Of a stretch of DNA of 64,000 bases, positions 48,997-59,092 are shown in pieces. The position numbers were made by a program, and so were the translations under genes. The notes below the pieces were generated by a model, which saw only the letters and a program-made list of their open reading frames with translations, did no database searches and was not told where the DNA came from. The stretch is from Aurantiochytrium sp. KH105 (taxonomy: Eukaryota; Sar; Bigyra; Thraustochytrida; Thraustochytriidae): NCBI GenBank assembly GCA_003116975.1, contig BGKB01000164.1:71518-135517 (forward strand), in the 5' to 3' direction. Position 1 is the stretch's first letter; every line of letters begins with the position of its first letter.

Positions 48997-50542
48997 AAAC
49001 AAGGATATTAGTATCCTTATTACTGCTTATTCCCAATTAAATTTTAAAAGAAAAGTCTCCACCTTATTGATAGGGTTTTCAAAAAAGGTTATTTTTATTC
49101 GTATTTGCTATAAATGAGGTCGTGGAACGGTGTAGAACCACTTTTTTTCAAGCTCAAAAAGTTTTTTTTTGATGCTTGAGAAGGAGAGGGATGACCAGAA
49201 AACATCCTGGTGTGGACAATGAACGATGCCGGGTCTTCAGAAGTCGGCGAGCATATATCTGCTTATTTATGGTGAGAAATGCAGAACTAGTGGATATGCC
49301 ATTTATCATGTCAAGAGTGAGGTCCATTAGGAGCTGACACGTGGATGTGCAGTGGAACCTTGCACGTTGTGCACATTTTGCTTGCTCGCTTGTCGTTGTC
49401 ACCGCACCTTGCGCACATTTGCTGTATGACTTGAAAGGAAGATCTTTTACCCAGCGAGATTGATCTGTGATTCAATGACTTGTCGAGTCTGACCTGCTGG
49501 CCATTTCATTTGTTGAAGAACTCCCGGGTCTTTCCTACGTGCTTCCATTGACAACTACTCACAATCTTATCAGCCTGCGCTTAGGTGGAATGGCCGTCTT
49601 TTGAATGTGATGAAATTGGGGAAATCTGGTCTGATTGACTGCATGATTTCGACAAAGTTAGGGTCCGGACCGGTCACGTCCTTGACCACCTCTGATACCA
49701 CTACGTTTGGTGCCGCGGCTATCGTCAAGGCGCCTAAGATTGTCAACACGAGGCTCGGCTGCTGTAGATTCGTTTGACTGACTTCTGTCTTGCTGTCTTT
49801 CAAGGCTTCCTGTATGATAGACGTTAAAATATGGCCCAGGACGTTGCAGCTTTGGCTCGTTCAACCTTCGAATAACCTGAGACTATGGCGATGGCGTGCG
49901 CTCTTGTGTGGCCTGCGAGACAAGGTGCCCCAGAGTAGAGGCCGATGACACACAATCTCGAGTTGCCTGTGAATCAAAAGCCCCTTGCAATTCTGCTCGA
50001 GGCGCAGCATGTAGAACGCGCTGATCTTCTTGAGAAGAGACGGATTGCACGTCCTCTCGAGTTGCCTGCGAATCGAAAAGAATGTGCGTCACTGCAGGAG
50101 ACCGCGTCTCTGCACGAGACAGTGTCTCAGGAGCCGCAGACAAGGTATCAACACGTAAGGCGAGACGTCGTCGTTGTGGCGCTTGAGCGTGGTGGTTAAA
50201 GTTCGCTCGACGATGTTGAGTCGCGCGACAAGCTGCGCTTGCCGTCTCGTCGAGACTTAACCATCGTCAGCCGCTCTCAGGGGCGGGCCGAGCGCCAAAG
50301 ACCCTTGCGCAGCCGCTACTGCGTCTCCTTGCCTGACACTTGGGGCGCAGCAAGTTCACCGCGCGCAGAAGGTCTGCTCGCGCTCGCGAACCGAGAAACC
50401 AAAGACCAGCGCTGTCAGCAACTAACTACTTTTACCAAAAAAGGATAAAATTATCCCTATTTACTATGTAGAGCTAACTCCGGCGTAAAAATTTCTTTTA
50501 GTCAAAATTAAAAGGATAAAAATATGCTATTTTTGTATGGGG

Positions 50543-50555
50543 CTCTGAGATAGGG
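50543..50555 (-). repeat. Right terminal inverted repeat of the transposon-like element
   Basis: CTCTGAGATAGGG, followed by ATAT. It is the exact inverse of the left end. Confidence 0.8.
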
Positions 50556-50676
50556 ATATACCCATTTCTCGCTCGCTCGCACATTGCATTGCTGCTTGAG
50601 CGCTCCATGCTTGCGTTCGCACATTACGTATTCACGACGCTCCGCTCTCAGCTGCAGCGCTCTCTCTCTGAGCTTG

Positions 50677-50808
50677 CTGGCTTGCTCGTTGCAGCTGGCT
50701 GCAGCTGGCTTGCTCGCTGCAGCTGGCTGTGGCTGGCTTGCTCGCTGCAGCTGGCTGTGGCTGGCTTGCTCGCCGCAGCTGGCTGTGGCTGGCTTGCTCG
50801 CTGCAGCA
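50677..50808. repeat. 28-bp tandem repeat, about 4.7 copies
   Basis: Unit 'ctggcttgctcgctgcagct' plus 'ggctgtgg', with copies starting at 50677, 50705, 50733, 50761 and a partial one at 50789. Only one to three differences separate copies. Confidence 0.92.
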
Positions 50809-51658
50809 GCAGCTGCCACGTACTACTACCCAAAGACCCCAAAAGACGACGGCCTTGCTGATGCACTCCCAGCATCTCCTTCTGTATGAACTTGACGCTC
50901 TTTGCAGACTCGCGAGCGACTCGGACTGCGACCAGCCATTTCTCCGCCTCGCCTCGCGCCCAACGTTCGGGTTTGCGCGCAGAGAGTCCTGGACCCGCGT
51001 CTTCGATCGAGCGAGCCCTCGCGCGGCGACGCCTGGCGACGACGACGGCCGTGTCTTCTTCCTCCCAAGGCCGGCAGCTTCATCACAGTCAAGCCGGCAC
51101 GACCGCCAACTTCCTTCCAGCTGGCCGGGTCCTCGCGGCCGCAGCTGCCGCCCGCGATGCGCCGCGGCCTCGACCCCCGGGACTTGCATGCTTGCGTCGC
51201 TCGCTCGCTCGACATACGTGCCTCGCGGTTTGTTTGCGTTTAGCGGTTTGCGCGCACGATCTCGAACTCGATCGCGAAGACAAGGAAAATCTTCTCTGCG
51301 GCCTGGCTTAACAAGTTCTAACCACCGTCGCCGGCCGGCGCACTCTCTCTCGAGGCGCGGCCGCGAGCTCGACTCGCGCCGCGGAAGCCCACCGCGCACA
51401 GCGCAGGCTGCATGCAGTTCTGCGGAGCCCGAGGGTATGCTTGGTATCTTCCCGCGCAGCCGCATCCTCGCCGCGCACCAGCACCAGCTGCGCTGCGGCG
51501 ACGCCGCTCGGTCTCGCACGTCGTGCATGGTTGGCACGCATTGATTGATCTTATGGAAACGCGATGCGGCTTGACGCGAATAAGTGAAGGAAAGAAGAGG
51601 AGACGCCCGGCTGCTGGGCCGCGCGCCGCGTCTCTTCGTTGCCTCGCCTCGCTCCAGG

Positions 51659-51705
51659 TCGAGCTCCGGGTCGAGCTCCGGGTCGAGCTCCGGGTCGAGC
51701 TCGAG
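51659..51705. repeat. 12-bp tandem repeat (GTCGAGCTCCGG)
   Basis: Three to four exact copies in a row; the core GAGCTC is palindromic. Confidence 0.9.
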
Positions 51706-53139
51706 CAAGCTCTGCGGAGCTCGCGCTCGCGGCGAGGCGGCTCCGGGAAGCCGCGGGCCGGCCGCGGAGGAAGCGCGCGGGGCTCGTGCGCGCGAAGGTG
51801 CGCGCGTACGTTGGAGGTGGTAGTTCGTTGGATGTGCATCCTCCACGACTTTCTGTGCGTCATCGCCGTCTGTGTGCTTCTGTGGCGTCACGCGCGTCGC
51901 CCGTGCCGGCCGGGCGCATCGATCGCCATTTCCTCGCTGCCGATTCCGCGCTGCGCAGCGCGTTTCATCGTTGCATTGCACCGCGGTGCACTGCACTTTC
52001 CTGCGCTGCACTGCATCGCATCGCATTGCATGGCCTCGTGCATGGCATGCCCTTGCGTCATCGTCGGTTGATTTCTCGCTGCCTCGTCAATTGCACCGCG
52101 CCCAGGCATGGACGGACTCGCTCGCCGCCAGTCGCCGCCGTCGCCGCGGCCGCCAGGGCGCCAAGAAACCGTGTCCGTCCAGCCAGCCAGCCAGCCATCC
52201 TGCCATCGATCGCATTGCTCGCCGCCAACAGTAGCAGGATTTCACGGCTGCTTTCACGCCCCGGCGGCCGCCTTTTCACTCCACGCGGCCCCTGCACACG
52301 GCCGACCAGGCCCAGCATTCCCGGCCGCGCCAAGACGTCGGCCTCGCTCGCCTGCCGCCTTTTGCCACTTGCAGTTGCAGTCGCTGCCGTCCGCCTCCGC
52401 CGCGATGCCCATCGCCACCACCACCTCCATCATCGTCGTCTTCTCCGCGAGCTCGCGCCGGTCCGGGGCCTCGGAATCCTCGGCCGTTCTCTTCGTTCTC
52501 GCGTTCTCTCCCCGGGACGCCCGCGCTGGGTCCCCCGCGCGGACTCGCGCGGCGCCCCCCGCGGGGCGGCGGCGGCGCGGGTCCGGCGCGGGCGGCGGGG
52601 GGCGCGCGCGGAGTCCGCGGCCGCCGCCTGCGACGGAGCGCGGCGACGCAACAAAGCGCGGCGCGGCCGCCGGGCGTGGGCCTGCGACGCAAGCGCATGC
52701 TCGCGCGGCGCGGCGACGAGGCGGCGCGGAAAGAAAGCGAGCAGAAAGAAGCAAAGCGAGCGAGCAAACTCCGTTCGCGGCGGCGACCGTCTGTGCTGGC
52801 AGCAGAGCAGCGTCTGCGTCCATTGCACGCGAGGCCTCGCGGACCGGATTGAAGTGAGCAGACCCGAGGGATACAGGCAGGCAGACAGAATCAGACAGAA
52901 TCAGACAGACAGACCCGAGGCGCAGAACCCGAACGGCCGCAAGGCAGACAAGAGAGGTCTCGTGGCTTGACGTGGTCTGTCTGACGTGGCTTGACGTGGC
53001 TTGTCTTGCGCAGGTGTGGGCGGGCAAGCTAGGTCGGCTGTCGTTGTTATTGTCGTCATTGTCATTGTCGTCGTTGTCGTCGTTGTCGTCGTTGTTGTTG
53101 TTGTAGTTGTTGTTGGGGTTGTTGGGAGAAGACCACACC

Positions 53140-54552
53140 ATGTGGGCGCCACAGACGGTCGTGGAGCTGATGCGCAGCAAGCTGGGCGGCGCGGAGACCG
53201 ACGCGACGGTGAGCATGCCCAAGTCGAAGAGCGCCGCGAAGTCGACCACGGCGAGCGTGCTCTCGCAGTTCTCGCAGTATGTGGCCGCAGGCAGCGCCAC
53301 CATGGCGCGCGAGGAGACCGAGAAAAAGGCGAACCCATTCCAGACCATGGAGCACATCAACGTCCGCGAGTGGATCAAACTCATCGTCGGCGCGCTCATC
53401 GTCGCGCCACTGCGCTTCCTCATCATTCTCCTCGTCATCGGCATCGGCACGATCTTCATGATGCTCACCGTCGCAGGGGCGGACATCTCCAAGCCGCTGT
53501 CCCCGCGAAGAGGCTTTGCGCAGCAAATCATCACCGCCATCTGCGGCTACCTCATCTGCGCCTGCATGGGTGTCTACCGCATCCGCATCAAGGGCACGCA
53601 CGCATCCGCCGAGGAGTGCAAGATGATCATCGCCGCCCCGCACTCAACCGTCATGGACGCCGTCATCCTCGCCTACGCTTGCCGCGGACCCTCTACTGTG
53701 GGCAAAATTGAAATGTCCAAGACCTTTCTCGGACCCTTCATGAACGCCTTGCAAACCATCTACGTCGACCGTTCCGACAAGTTCAACCGCTCCAGCGTGG
53801 CAGCGCAGATCCGCGCGCGTGTGGGCGCCGCCTCGCCCTGGCGTAGGCAACTCATGATCTTCCCCGAAGGCACCTGCACCAACCGGACCAGCCTCATCTC
53901 TTTTCGCCGCGGTGCCTTCGAGCCTTGTGCGCCTGTGCAGCCGGTCGTGCTCCACTGGTCGTACACCAACTTTGACCCGACCTGGTGCGCCGGCGCGCCC
54001 TCGCGCTCCCTCATCGCCCTCCGTACGCTCTCGCAGTTCTTCCACGAGGTTACTGTTGAGTTTCTTCCCGTGTACAAGCCCTCGAAGGAGGAACGCGAGG
54101 ATTCCGCCCTGTACACCGAGAACGTGCGCAAGCTTATGGCTGTCTCGCTCGGCATCCCGACCTCGGACCACTCGTACGAGGACATGTTTCTCGCCCAGGT
54201 CGCCGCCAAAAACAAGCTCAAGCCTAGCGATGTGCTCCCCTTTACATACGCTTCCCTCCGGAGCAAGCTTCCGCCCGCAGCTGCCTCGAGCCCGCGACTC
54301 TTTGAGCGTGTGCGTGGCCTGCTCTTGTGCTTTGCCAAGGCTCCTCTCATGACAAAGGATCGCCCTCGTCTCGATCGTGCTCAATTTGATGTCGTGTCTC
54401 CTGTGGCGGCCACATCGCTCGACATTAAGATTCCGCTTACCTGGACCCAGGTCGCTTTGGAGAGCTCCGTCGCCGGTGCGCCTTCGTCTGCAGATACCTT
54501 TACCTTTTACGAGTTTGCACTCGCCCATCTCAAGGCTGCATCCTGGGACTAG
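53140..54552 (+). CDS. LPCAT: Lysophospholipid acyltransferase (LPCAT/LPAAT family)
   Basis: Single exon, 470 aa, first ATG in frame at 53140. Two hydrophobic segments (about 82-112 and 125-150: 'LIVGALIVAPLRFLIILLV', 'ICGYLICACMGVY') precede the acyltransferase domain. The catalytic box H-x4-D is 'HSTVMD' near residue 168. The 'FPEGTCTNR' substrate-binding box lies near 243, followed by 'ISFRRGAF' as in LPCAT1/2. The enzyme uses acyl-CoA to re-acylate lysophospholipids (or lysophosphatidate) at the ER. No EF hands are seen, unlike animal LPCAT1/2. In an oil-rich thraustochytrid such an enzyme could place DHA into phospholipid; that is inference. It converges with the aldo/keto reductase gene. 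Confidence 0.87.
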   Translation: MWAPQTVVELMRSKLGGAETDATVSMPKSKSAAKSTTASVLSQFSQYVAAGSATMAREETEKKANPFQTMEHINVREWIKLIVGALIVAPLRFLIILLVIGIGTIFMMLTVAGADISKPLSPRRGFAQQIITAICGYLICACMGVYRIRIKGTHASAEECKMIIAAPHSTVMDAVILAYACRGPSTVGKIEMSKTFLGPFMNALQTIYVDRSDKFNRSSVAAQIRARVGAASPWRRQLMIFPEGTCTNRTSLISFRRGAFEPCAPVQPVVLHWSYTNFDPTWCAGAPSRSLIALRTLSQFFHEVTVEFLPVYKPSKEEREDSALYTENVRKLMAVSLGIPTSDHSYEDMFLAQVAAKNKLKPSDVLPFTYASLRSKLPPAAASSPRLFERVRGLLLCFAKAPLMTKDRPRLDRAQFDVVSPVAATSLDIKIPLTWTQVALESSVAGAPSSADTFTFYEFALAHLKAASWD

Positions 54553-55253
54553 CGACTCTGCTTTTGCCAAGTTCCTTGCATGTTAGACTCCACAGGCAAA
54601 GACGGACAACCACGGCGCAGGACGACCGCGCGAGTCGTCTTTGCCTTTTATATACACACACTCCACCCACTCACAACGAGACTGAACATCACCTGACCCT
54701 TTTTTCACGCATTCGTTTGCGCGAGCGCACACACACACATGAACAAGTGATGGTGTTGGCCTCTTTTTCTTTCTTTTTGGCATATTTGTCCATGCACAAA
54801 AAGACTTTGGCCACCGCCTTTACATTGTATTGTAGTTACTACAGTTAGCCAAAGTAGCCGAGTTGCAACTTTTTTTCCCCATCATTTGCTTGATTTGATG
54901 ATTCACTCTTCGCAACAGGCAGGAAATCCGTCGAAGCCGAGCAAGCTGGGTCGCAACCTTATTTCGACTTGTTCAGTAAAAAACGGACGATGTGCAGCCC
55001 AGAAAAGGATCGAATTCTGTTATTTCTCTTTTTCGCATGAAATCTAAAGCAAAGAAACGTTGTGGGTGGTGATGCGCTAATGCAGCCAACAACCAAGAAC
55101 GAGAGACTGAATCAAGTTCTAGAATCTGCCCTTTTTCTCCTTCATCGCCTAAATTAACTTTCTGGCAACGAAGGGTCCCTTCGCGATTTCATCCACAACG
55201 CTGCTCCAAGTACGAGCGAGCCCGCAAAGAAAAGCCAACAAGCATACTTCAAC
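54553..55253. other. Convergent 3' intergenic region
   Basis: 701 bp, T-rich and AT-richer than flanking genes. 'ttttatatacacac' lies at about 54646-54660. No gene seen. Confidence 0.6.
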
Positions 55254-56726
55254 TTATGCTCCAGAGTGGTTTTTCTGCACCTCGCTCACCACACGAGCAG
55301 CCTCGTCCACATACGACTCGCGCACAGCCCCAACAAGAATGGTGGAGACGCAGGGCTGGCGTGCCAACCAGGCGAGAGCGTATTCCTGAAGCGGAGCCTG
55401 CGCTTCGGGGACAAGCCCCACGGGGAGCTCTGGTGGGATAAAAACAGAAGGATCGCAGGTCGGCCGCGCCTCAGCAAGAGCCTTGTCCTGTGAAATACTC
55501 TCGAAAATATGCGTGCGTGTCTGCTGGCCCGTCACAGAACGCACAGCCTGCTCATACTCGGCAAAAAAACCAAAGAGCCGGGCCGAGGTGTCCTCGTCCA
55601 TGCCGTCAAGTTTGGCGTTGATCATAGGTACCACCTTGCGCATCAAGTCGTCCTGGTAGTGCATCACACTTGAAAAGGCGCCAATCTGCGCATCGAGGTC
55701 TGTAACGAGCTGGCGCAACCAGTGGCAAGCTTCCAGCGTCTCATCCCACTCTTTCCTTTCTTCGGCGGAAAGAGAACGCTCCTCCTCGGCATCCAGCGGC
55801 GGTGGTGACAAGTGCTCAATCAGCGCGTCGCGCGAATCGGCGTAGCCTTCTGGGAAAGGCGCCTCGGCAAGCCGCCAGCTTCCGACATCGTCAAAGGCCG
55901 TCAGGGCACGATTCACCACGGTCCGAATCCCGCGGCTGTGTGCCCACTGCGCACAGCCATTGCCACCCGCCTCGGTGGGCGTAAGCGCGGTGCGCTCGAT
56001 GATATTGGCTGGGAATTCGATCGTCTTGAAATTGTGCTCGCTCGCAGAGCCGTGCACGCGTCGCGCCGCTTCGGTGGCCAAGTCGAGGAGTCCCTCAAAG
56101 GGCACAAAATGCGGATGCTCACGCGGAAGCGCAAAGGAATTACTGCTCACGCCGTAGCTCCCGATGCGGCCGCGCTGCACTTCGCCTTCGAGGGCCTCAA
56201 AGGTTTCCGAGAGCGCCTGCGCAAGCTGGTCGCGAAGCGCCTCGATGAGCGCCCCCCCCGTGTCAGGGCTCGTCTCGGGCGGGATCTGGCCCATGAGGAA
56301 ATGCTCTGGATTGTGCACCAGATAGGTGTCGATACATTCAACGCCAAGCCTCTGCAAGGATCCCTCGAGCTGGTGCTCCATGAGCGAGCGGTCGAGCGAG
56401 TGCCAGCAGTCGTCCGTGTATTTCACGGCGCCCTTCCACGGGTTCTTGGCGTGTGCCTCGAGGTCACTGCCCTGAATAAAGCCAAATTTGCTAATGATCT
56501 CCACCTCGCTGCGGCCCTCCCAGCCTTCCTTGCGGGCGGTGCGCAGCACCTCGCCCACCAGCGTCTCCGCGAGGCCGTCCCCGTAGTTCGGGCTCGTGTC
56601 CACCACCGCAAAGCCAGCCCGCCCGCCTGCGCCAAAGAGCGCCCGCTTCAGACACGCGGCGTGCTGCGCGTTGTGCGCCATCATGCGGTACGTGCCCACG
56701 CCCAGCTGCGCCATCTTGCCCGCCAT
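55254..56726 (-). CDS. Aldo/keto reductase family oxidoreductase
   Basis: Single exon, 490 aa, ATG at 56726. An AKR barrel begins at once: 'LGVGTYRMM', 'VVDTSPNYGDG' (catalytic Asp and Tyr), 'IISKFGF' (Lys) and 'TYLVHNPEHF' (His). The tetrad is therefore complete. The C-terminal NADP-binding strand is 'STILVGAVRESYVDEA'. The protein is about 150 aa longer than common AKRs because of a helical insertion at about 290-410 ('EEERSLSAEERKEWDE', 'FGFFAEYEQAV'). AKRs reduce carbonyls with NADPH; substrate cannot be told. It is divergent from the next gene with only 296 bp between starts. Confidence 0.85.
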   Translation of the reverse strand: MAGKMAQLGVGTYRMMAHNAQHAACLKRALFGAGGRAGFAVVDTSPNYGDGLAETLVGEVLRTARKEGWEGRSEVEIISKFGFIQGSDLEAHAKNPWKGAVKYTDDCWHSLDRSLMEHQLEGSLQRLGVECIDTYLVHNPEHFLMGQIPPETSPDTGGALIEALRDQLAQALSETFEALEGEVQRGRIGSYGVSSNSFALPREHPHFVPFEGLLDLATEAARRVHGSASEHNFKTIEFPANIIERTALTPTEAGGNGCAQWAHSRGIRTVVNRALTAFDDVGSWRLAEAPFPEGYADSRDALIEHLSPPPLDAEEERSLSAEERKEWDETLEACHWLRQLVTDLDAQIGAFSSVMHYQDDLMRKVVPMINAKLDGMDEDTSARLFGFFAEYEQAVRSVTGQQTRTHIFESISQDKALAEARPTCDPSVFIPPELPVGLVPEAQAPLQEYALAWLARQPCVSTILVGAVRESYVDEAARVVSEVQKNHSGA

Positions 56727-57022
56727 CTCGCGCGCGGCTCTTGCGCTGCAGCTGCCCGACGACGACCGGGTTTTGCTCTTCGAGCGGAGCCTTCTTGTCT
56801 CGTATCGCGATATCGTCGTATCGACTCGTATCGACGTGTTGAGAGCAGCGAGGCAGCAAATATCGTACGGCGCAGGACCCCTCCATCAAGGCAGACGAAC
56901 GCGAGCGAGCTAGCGCGCGCGGGCCGGCCGCGGGAGGGGAGGAGAACGCCCTCGCTGGCTCGTGCGCTATTCTGGCACGGCCTCGACCACACGGAGCGCG
57001 TGAGGGAGCGAGGTGCACCAGA
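56727..57022. promoter_or_regulatory. Bidirectional promoter region (AKR and unrecognised gene)
   Basis: 296 bp between divergent ATGs. Contains a palindrome-like cluster 'tatcgcgatatcgtcgta' at about 56799-56817 and repeated 'gtatcgac' nearby. Function inferred from position only. Confidence 0.5.
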
Positions 57023-59092
57023 ATGTCGCACGAGGCGGGGACCAAGACCACGCTCGCAGACTACGAGGCAGCAAGGACCACGAGCTTGCACGACTGGGTC
57101 AGTCTCGCGCGGGACATTATTGCGAACCATGCAGGGCTCCTCGACACGGTCACCCGGTATCTCGACGCATCTGGAGACGCGGCCCGGGTCCTTGTGGCAA
57201 GAGAGACAATGTGTCTCGGTCTGCAGGAGATTGTGGATACGAGCGAGCACAACCACTTTGAAAGTTGGAATGCGGCCCTTGTCCTTGTTGGGCTCGAGCC
57301 AATCAGGGCAATGCCCCTTACAAAATGGCTTGCGAACCCGCTGCGTGCCACTGTGGACCGGTATCACCTCGGTCGCGGCGCAGCTCATGACGACACTCTG
57401 GCGTCTGCAGACAGTGTGATCTTGATTTCAAGGCAAGAGCTTGCTCACTTGGACCCCCAAGCTGTTCCTGCTCCTGATCATTCAACTCCAGATGCGAGCA
57501 AGATTGCGATATTTTCTTGGCAATCTTTAGATCCGCAGCTGCACCTTGGACCACCCCTACCTCCTCCTCCTCCTCCAAGGCTTTCTTCCAGTGAAGGGCC
57601 CTTTGACAGTGAGATCTTGTATTCGGTTGTGCAGCCATTCTGCGCGCGTTGTGTGCTGCGGGTCTTGAGTACAAGCGAAAGTGCAGGTAGTTTTGGCGAA
57701 AGTGTAGGTGCTTCTGGTCATGACGATGATTTACTTGACCCGGTTCTCGGGGCCTGTCGTGATTTTTGTGCTCAATTCGACCTCTTTCCGCCTCTTCACG
57801 TGCTTAAAACCACGTGTAGTGTTGTGAATGAACCTCTGGAAGCCTCGTGGTCGCTGGAAGGCGATACGTCTCCATTTCCTTTGCCTACAGAAAGCGCTGT
57901 GGCCAAAGCTGTAGGCGAGCTGGGCGCTCAACACCAAGAGCCACTTGGTTCGAATTTCGCATCTTCAATGAGTCTTCGCAGCCCCACCTTGGTTCTCGGC
58001 GTGGCGTTGGGCAAGTTGCTTCGATTTGCAATGGCTCACACAAGATCGAGCAGCGCAAAACGCGCTCTTGCTTTGTCGTCTGCATCGTCTGCGGCGCCAG
58101 CGTCGCGTGCCGAGAAGCGAGCCCGTACGGAAGAGGAGGAGGAGGAGGCAGCAAATGGAGAGAAGGTGCAGGACAAGTTGATAAGCAGCGCGATCTCAAG
58201 TCAAGAAGAAAAGAATAAAACCATCTCGCTTGATGGACACATTAAGTTTCTCGAGCTCATCGAGACGACGCTCAAGATGAACGACCGACGCACACGCGAT
58301 TGGACAGCGCTGAGCCGCGCGTGCCTCGACTATCCTGAATGCCAGACCCGCCATATCAAGCAAAAGGTAAAGCGCGTGCTACAGGAGCGGCGGGATCGCA
58401 AGCAGCTTCGGTTTTGGGCCGACATCAAGGAGACGGAGGGCGACATACACCAAATTCTGCCAAAGGTGCGTCAGATGGTCGATGATAGACACCCTGCCAT
58501 GGACGACTTTTTCGTCGAGAGCCTTGCCGAGCATCTCGGATCGCTCGCTAGCGCTAGCAAGAAGTCACCTGGAAATTTGCTCGAGTGGAATGAGCCAATG
58601 CGCAAGCTCGTGACGGCCAAGATGGTAGACCTGCACGTCCGATACTACCCGGGACGGCCCTTTCACCATGTGCAGTCTCACTTTACGGAGCTTTTTTCTC
58701 TTGCCGATGTTGAACTCGGGATTCTCTCTGCGTGCGAGTGCGCCGAGTGCGCCGAGGACTGGAATCTTACGACGTCGATTCGCTCGAACGAGGCGCTTCT
58801 GCGGCTGCACTGGTCGCGCGAAAAGGCAGGTCTTTTACGGCGTGTCCTCGAGCTTCACCGGGACTTCAAGACAGCCATGTACAGCAAATTCGAGGGCTTT
58901 GAGAAGAAGCTGCGCAATTGGACTCGAGCGGACGTTGATTATGTGCTCCAGCTCGCGCATCCGGTCGACGAGTGCGCGGTATGTTTTGAGGGACGCAGGG
59001 AGCTCTTCACGGCCCGCCACGGCGGCGGCGGTAGTAGTGGTAGCAGTAGTAGCAGCAGCTGCAGCAATAACGGCAATGGGGCAGCAGGCTAA
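57023..59092 (+). CDS. Protein of unknown function with basic-acidic linker and Cys pairs
   Basis: Single exon, 689 aa, ATG at 57023. I do not recognise the family. The N-terminal 370 aa are of mixed helical character with a proline run ('PPLPPPPPPR') near 178-187. A possible nuclear signal with an acidic run ('EKRARTEEEEEEA') lies near 365. From about 400 a conserved-looking helical region rich in charged residues runs to about 660 ('RRTRDWTALSRACLDYPECQ', 'KQKVKRVLQERRDRKQLRFW'). Cys pairs occur in 'CECAEC' (about 572) and 'ECAVCF' (about 653) and might bind a metal. The tail is Gly/Ser/Asn. The charged C-terminal half suggests a nucleic-acid or protein-binding role, which is only a guess. 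Confidence 0.75.
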   Translation: MSHEAGTKTTLADYEAARTTSLHDWVSLARDIIANHAGLLDTVTRYLDASGDAARVLVARETMCLGLQEIVDTSEHNHFESWNAALVLVGLEPIRAMPLTKWLANPLRATVDRYHLGRGAAHDDTLASADSVILISRQELAHLDPQAVPAPDHSTPDASKIAIFSWQSLDPQLHLGPPLPPPPPPRLSSSEGPFDSEILYSVVQPFCARCVLRVLSTSESAGSFGESVGASGHDDDLLDPVLGACRDFCAQFDLFPPLHVLKTTCSVVNEPLEASWSLEGDTSPFPLPTESAVAKAVGELGAQHQEPLGSNFASSMSLRSPTLVLGVALGKLLRFAMAHTRSSSAKRALALSSASSAAPASRAEKRARTEEEEEEAANGEKVQDKLISSAISSQEEKNKTISLDGHIKFLELIETTLKMNDRRTRDWTALSRACLDYPECQTRHIKQKVKRVLQERRDRKQLRFWADIKETEGDIHQILPKVRQMVDDRHPAMDDFFVESLAEHLGSLASASKKSPGNLLEWNEPMRKLVTAKMVDLHVRYYPGRPFHHVQSHFTELFSLADVELGILSACECAECAEDWNLTTSIRSNEALLRLHWSREKAGLLRRVLELHRDFKTAMYSKFEGFEKKLRNWTRADVDYVLQLAHPVDECAVCFEGRRELFTARHGGGGSSGSSSSSSCSNNGNGAAG

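Larger units (their letters stand above)
48984..50555 (-). mobile_element. Degenerate piggyBac-like DNA transposon (1.57 kb)
   Basis: An AT-rich island in GC-rich DNA, bounded by perfect 13-bp inverted repeats: CCCTATCTCAGAG at 48984-48996 and its reverse complement at 50543-50555. ATAT lies outside each end (48980-48983 and 50556-50559), a likely 4-bp target duplication. CCC-starting ends with a palindromic 4-bp duplication recall piggyBac, whose usual target is TTAA. On the minus strand at about 49335-49425 a segment reads 'CARCGDNDKRASKMCTTC' followed by 'KVPLHI', like the Cys-rich zinc-binding end of piggyBac transposases. Other minus-strand pieces at about 49570-50143 may be remnants of the N-terminal part. 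Coding pieces lie in different frames with no long open frame, and the element is shorter than an autonomous one. It is non-autonomous and decayed. Confidence 0.65.
50560..53139. other. Gene-free GC-rich stretch upstream of the acyltransferase
   Basis: 2.6 kb with several long open frames on both strands that overlap each other, are Arg/Ala/Pro-rich and carry no domain, so none is called. Holds 28-bp repeats at 50677-50808, 12-bp repeats at 51659-51705, AGAC units near 52870-52915 and GTC/GTT units at 53040-53115 just before the acyltransferase start. Confidence 0.5.

Noticed and set aside
50632-52026. 464-codon minus-strand open frame
   Set aside because: Spans the 28-bp and 12-bp tandem repeats; low-complexity product and no ATG in a sensible place.
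51639-52970. 443-codon plus-strand open frame
   Set aside because: Arg/Ala/Pro-rich, overlaps equally long frames on the other strand, and shows no recognisable domain.
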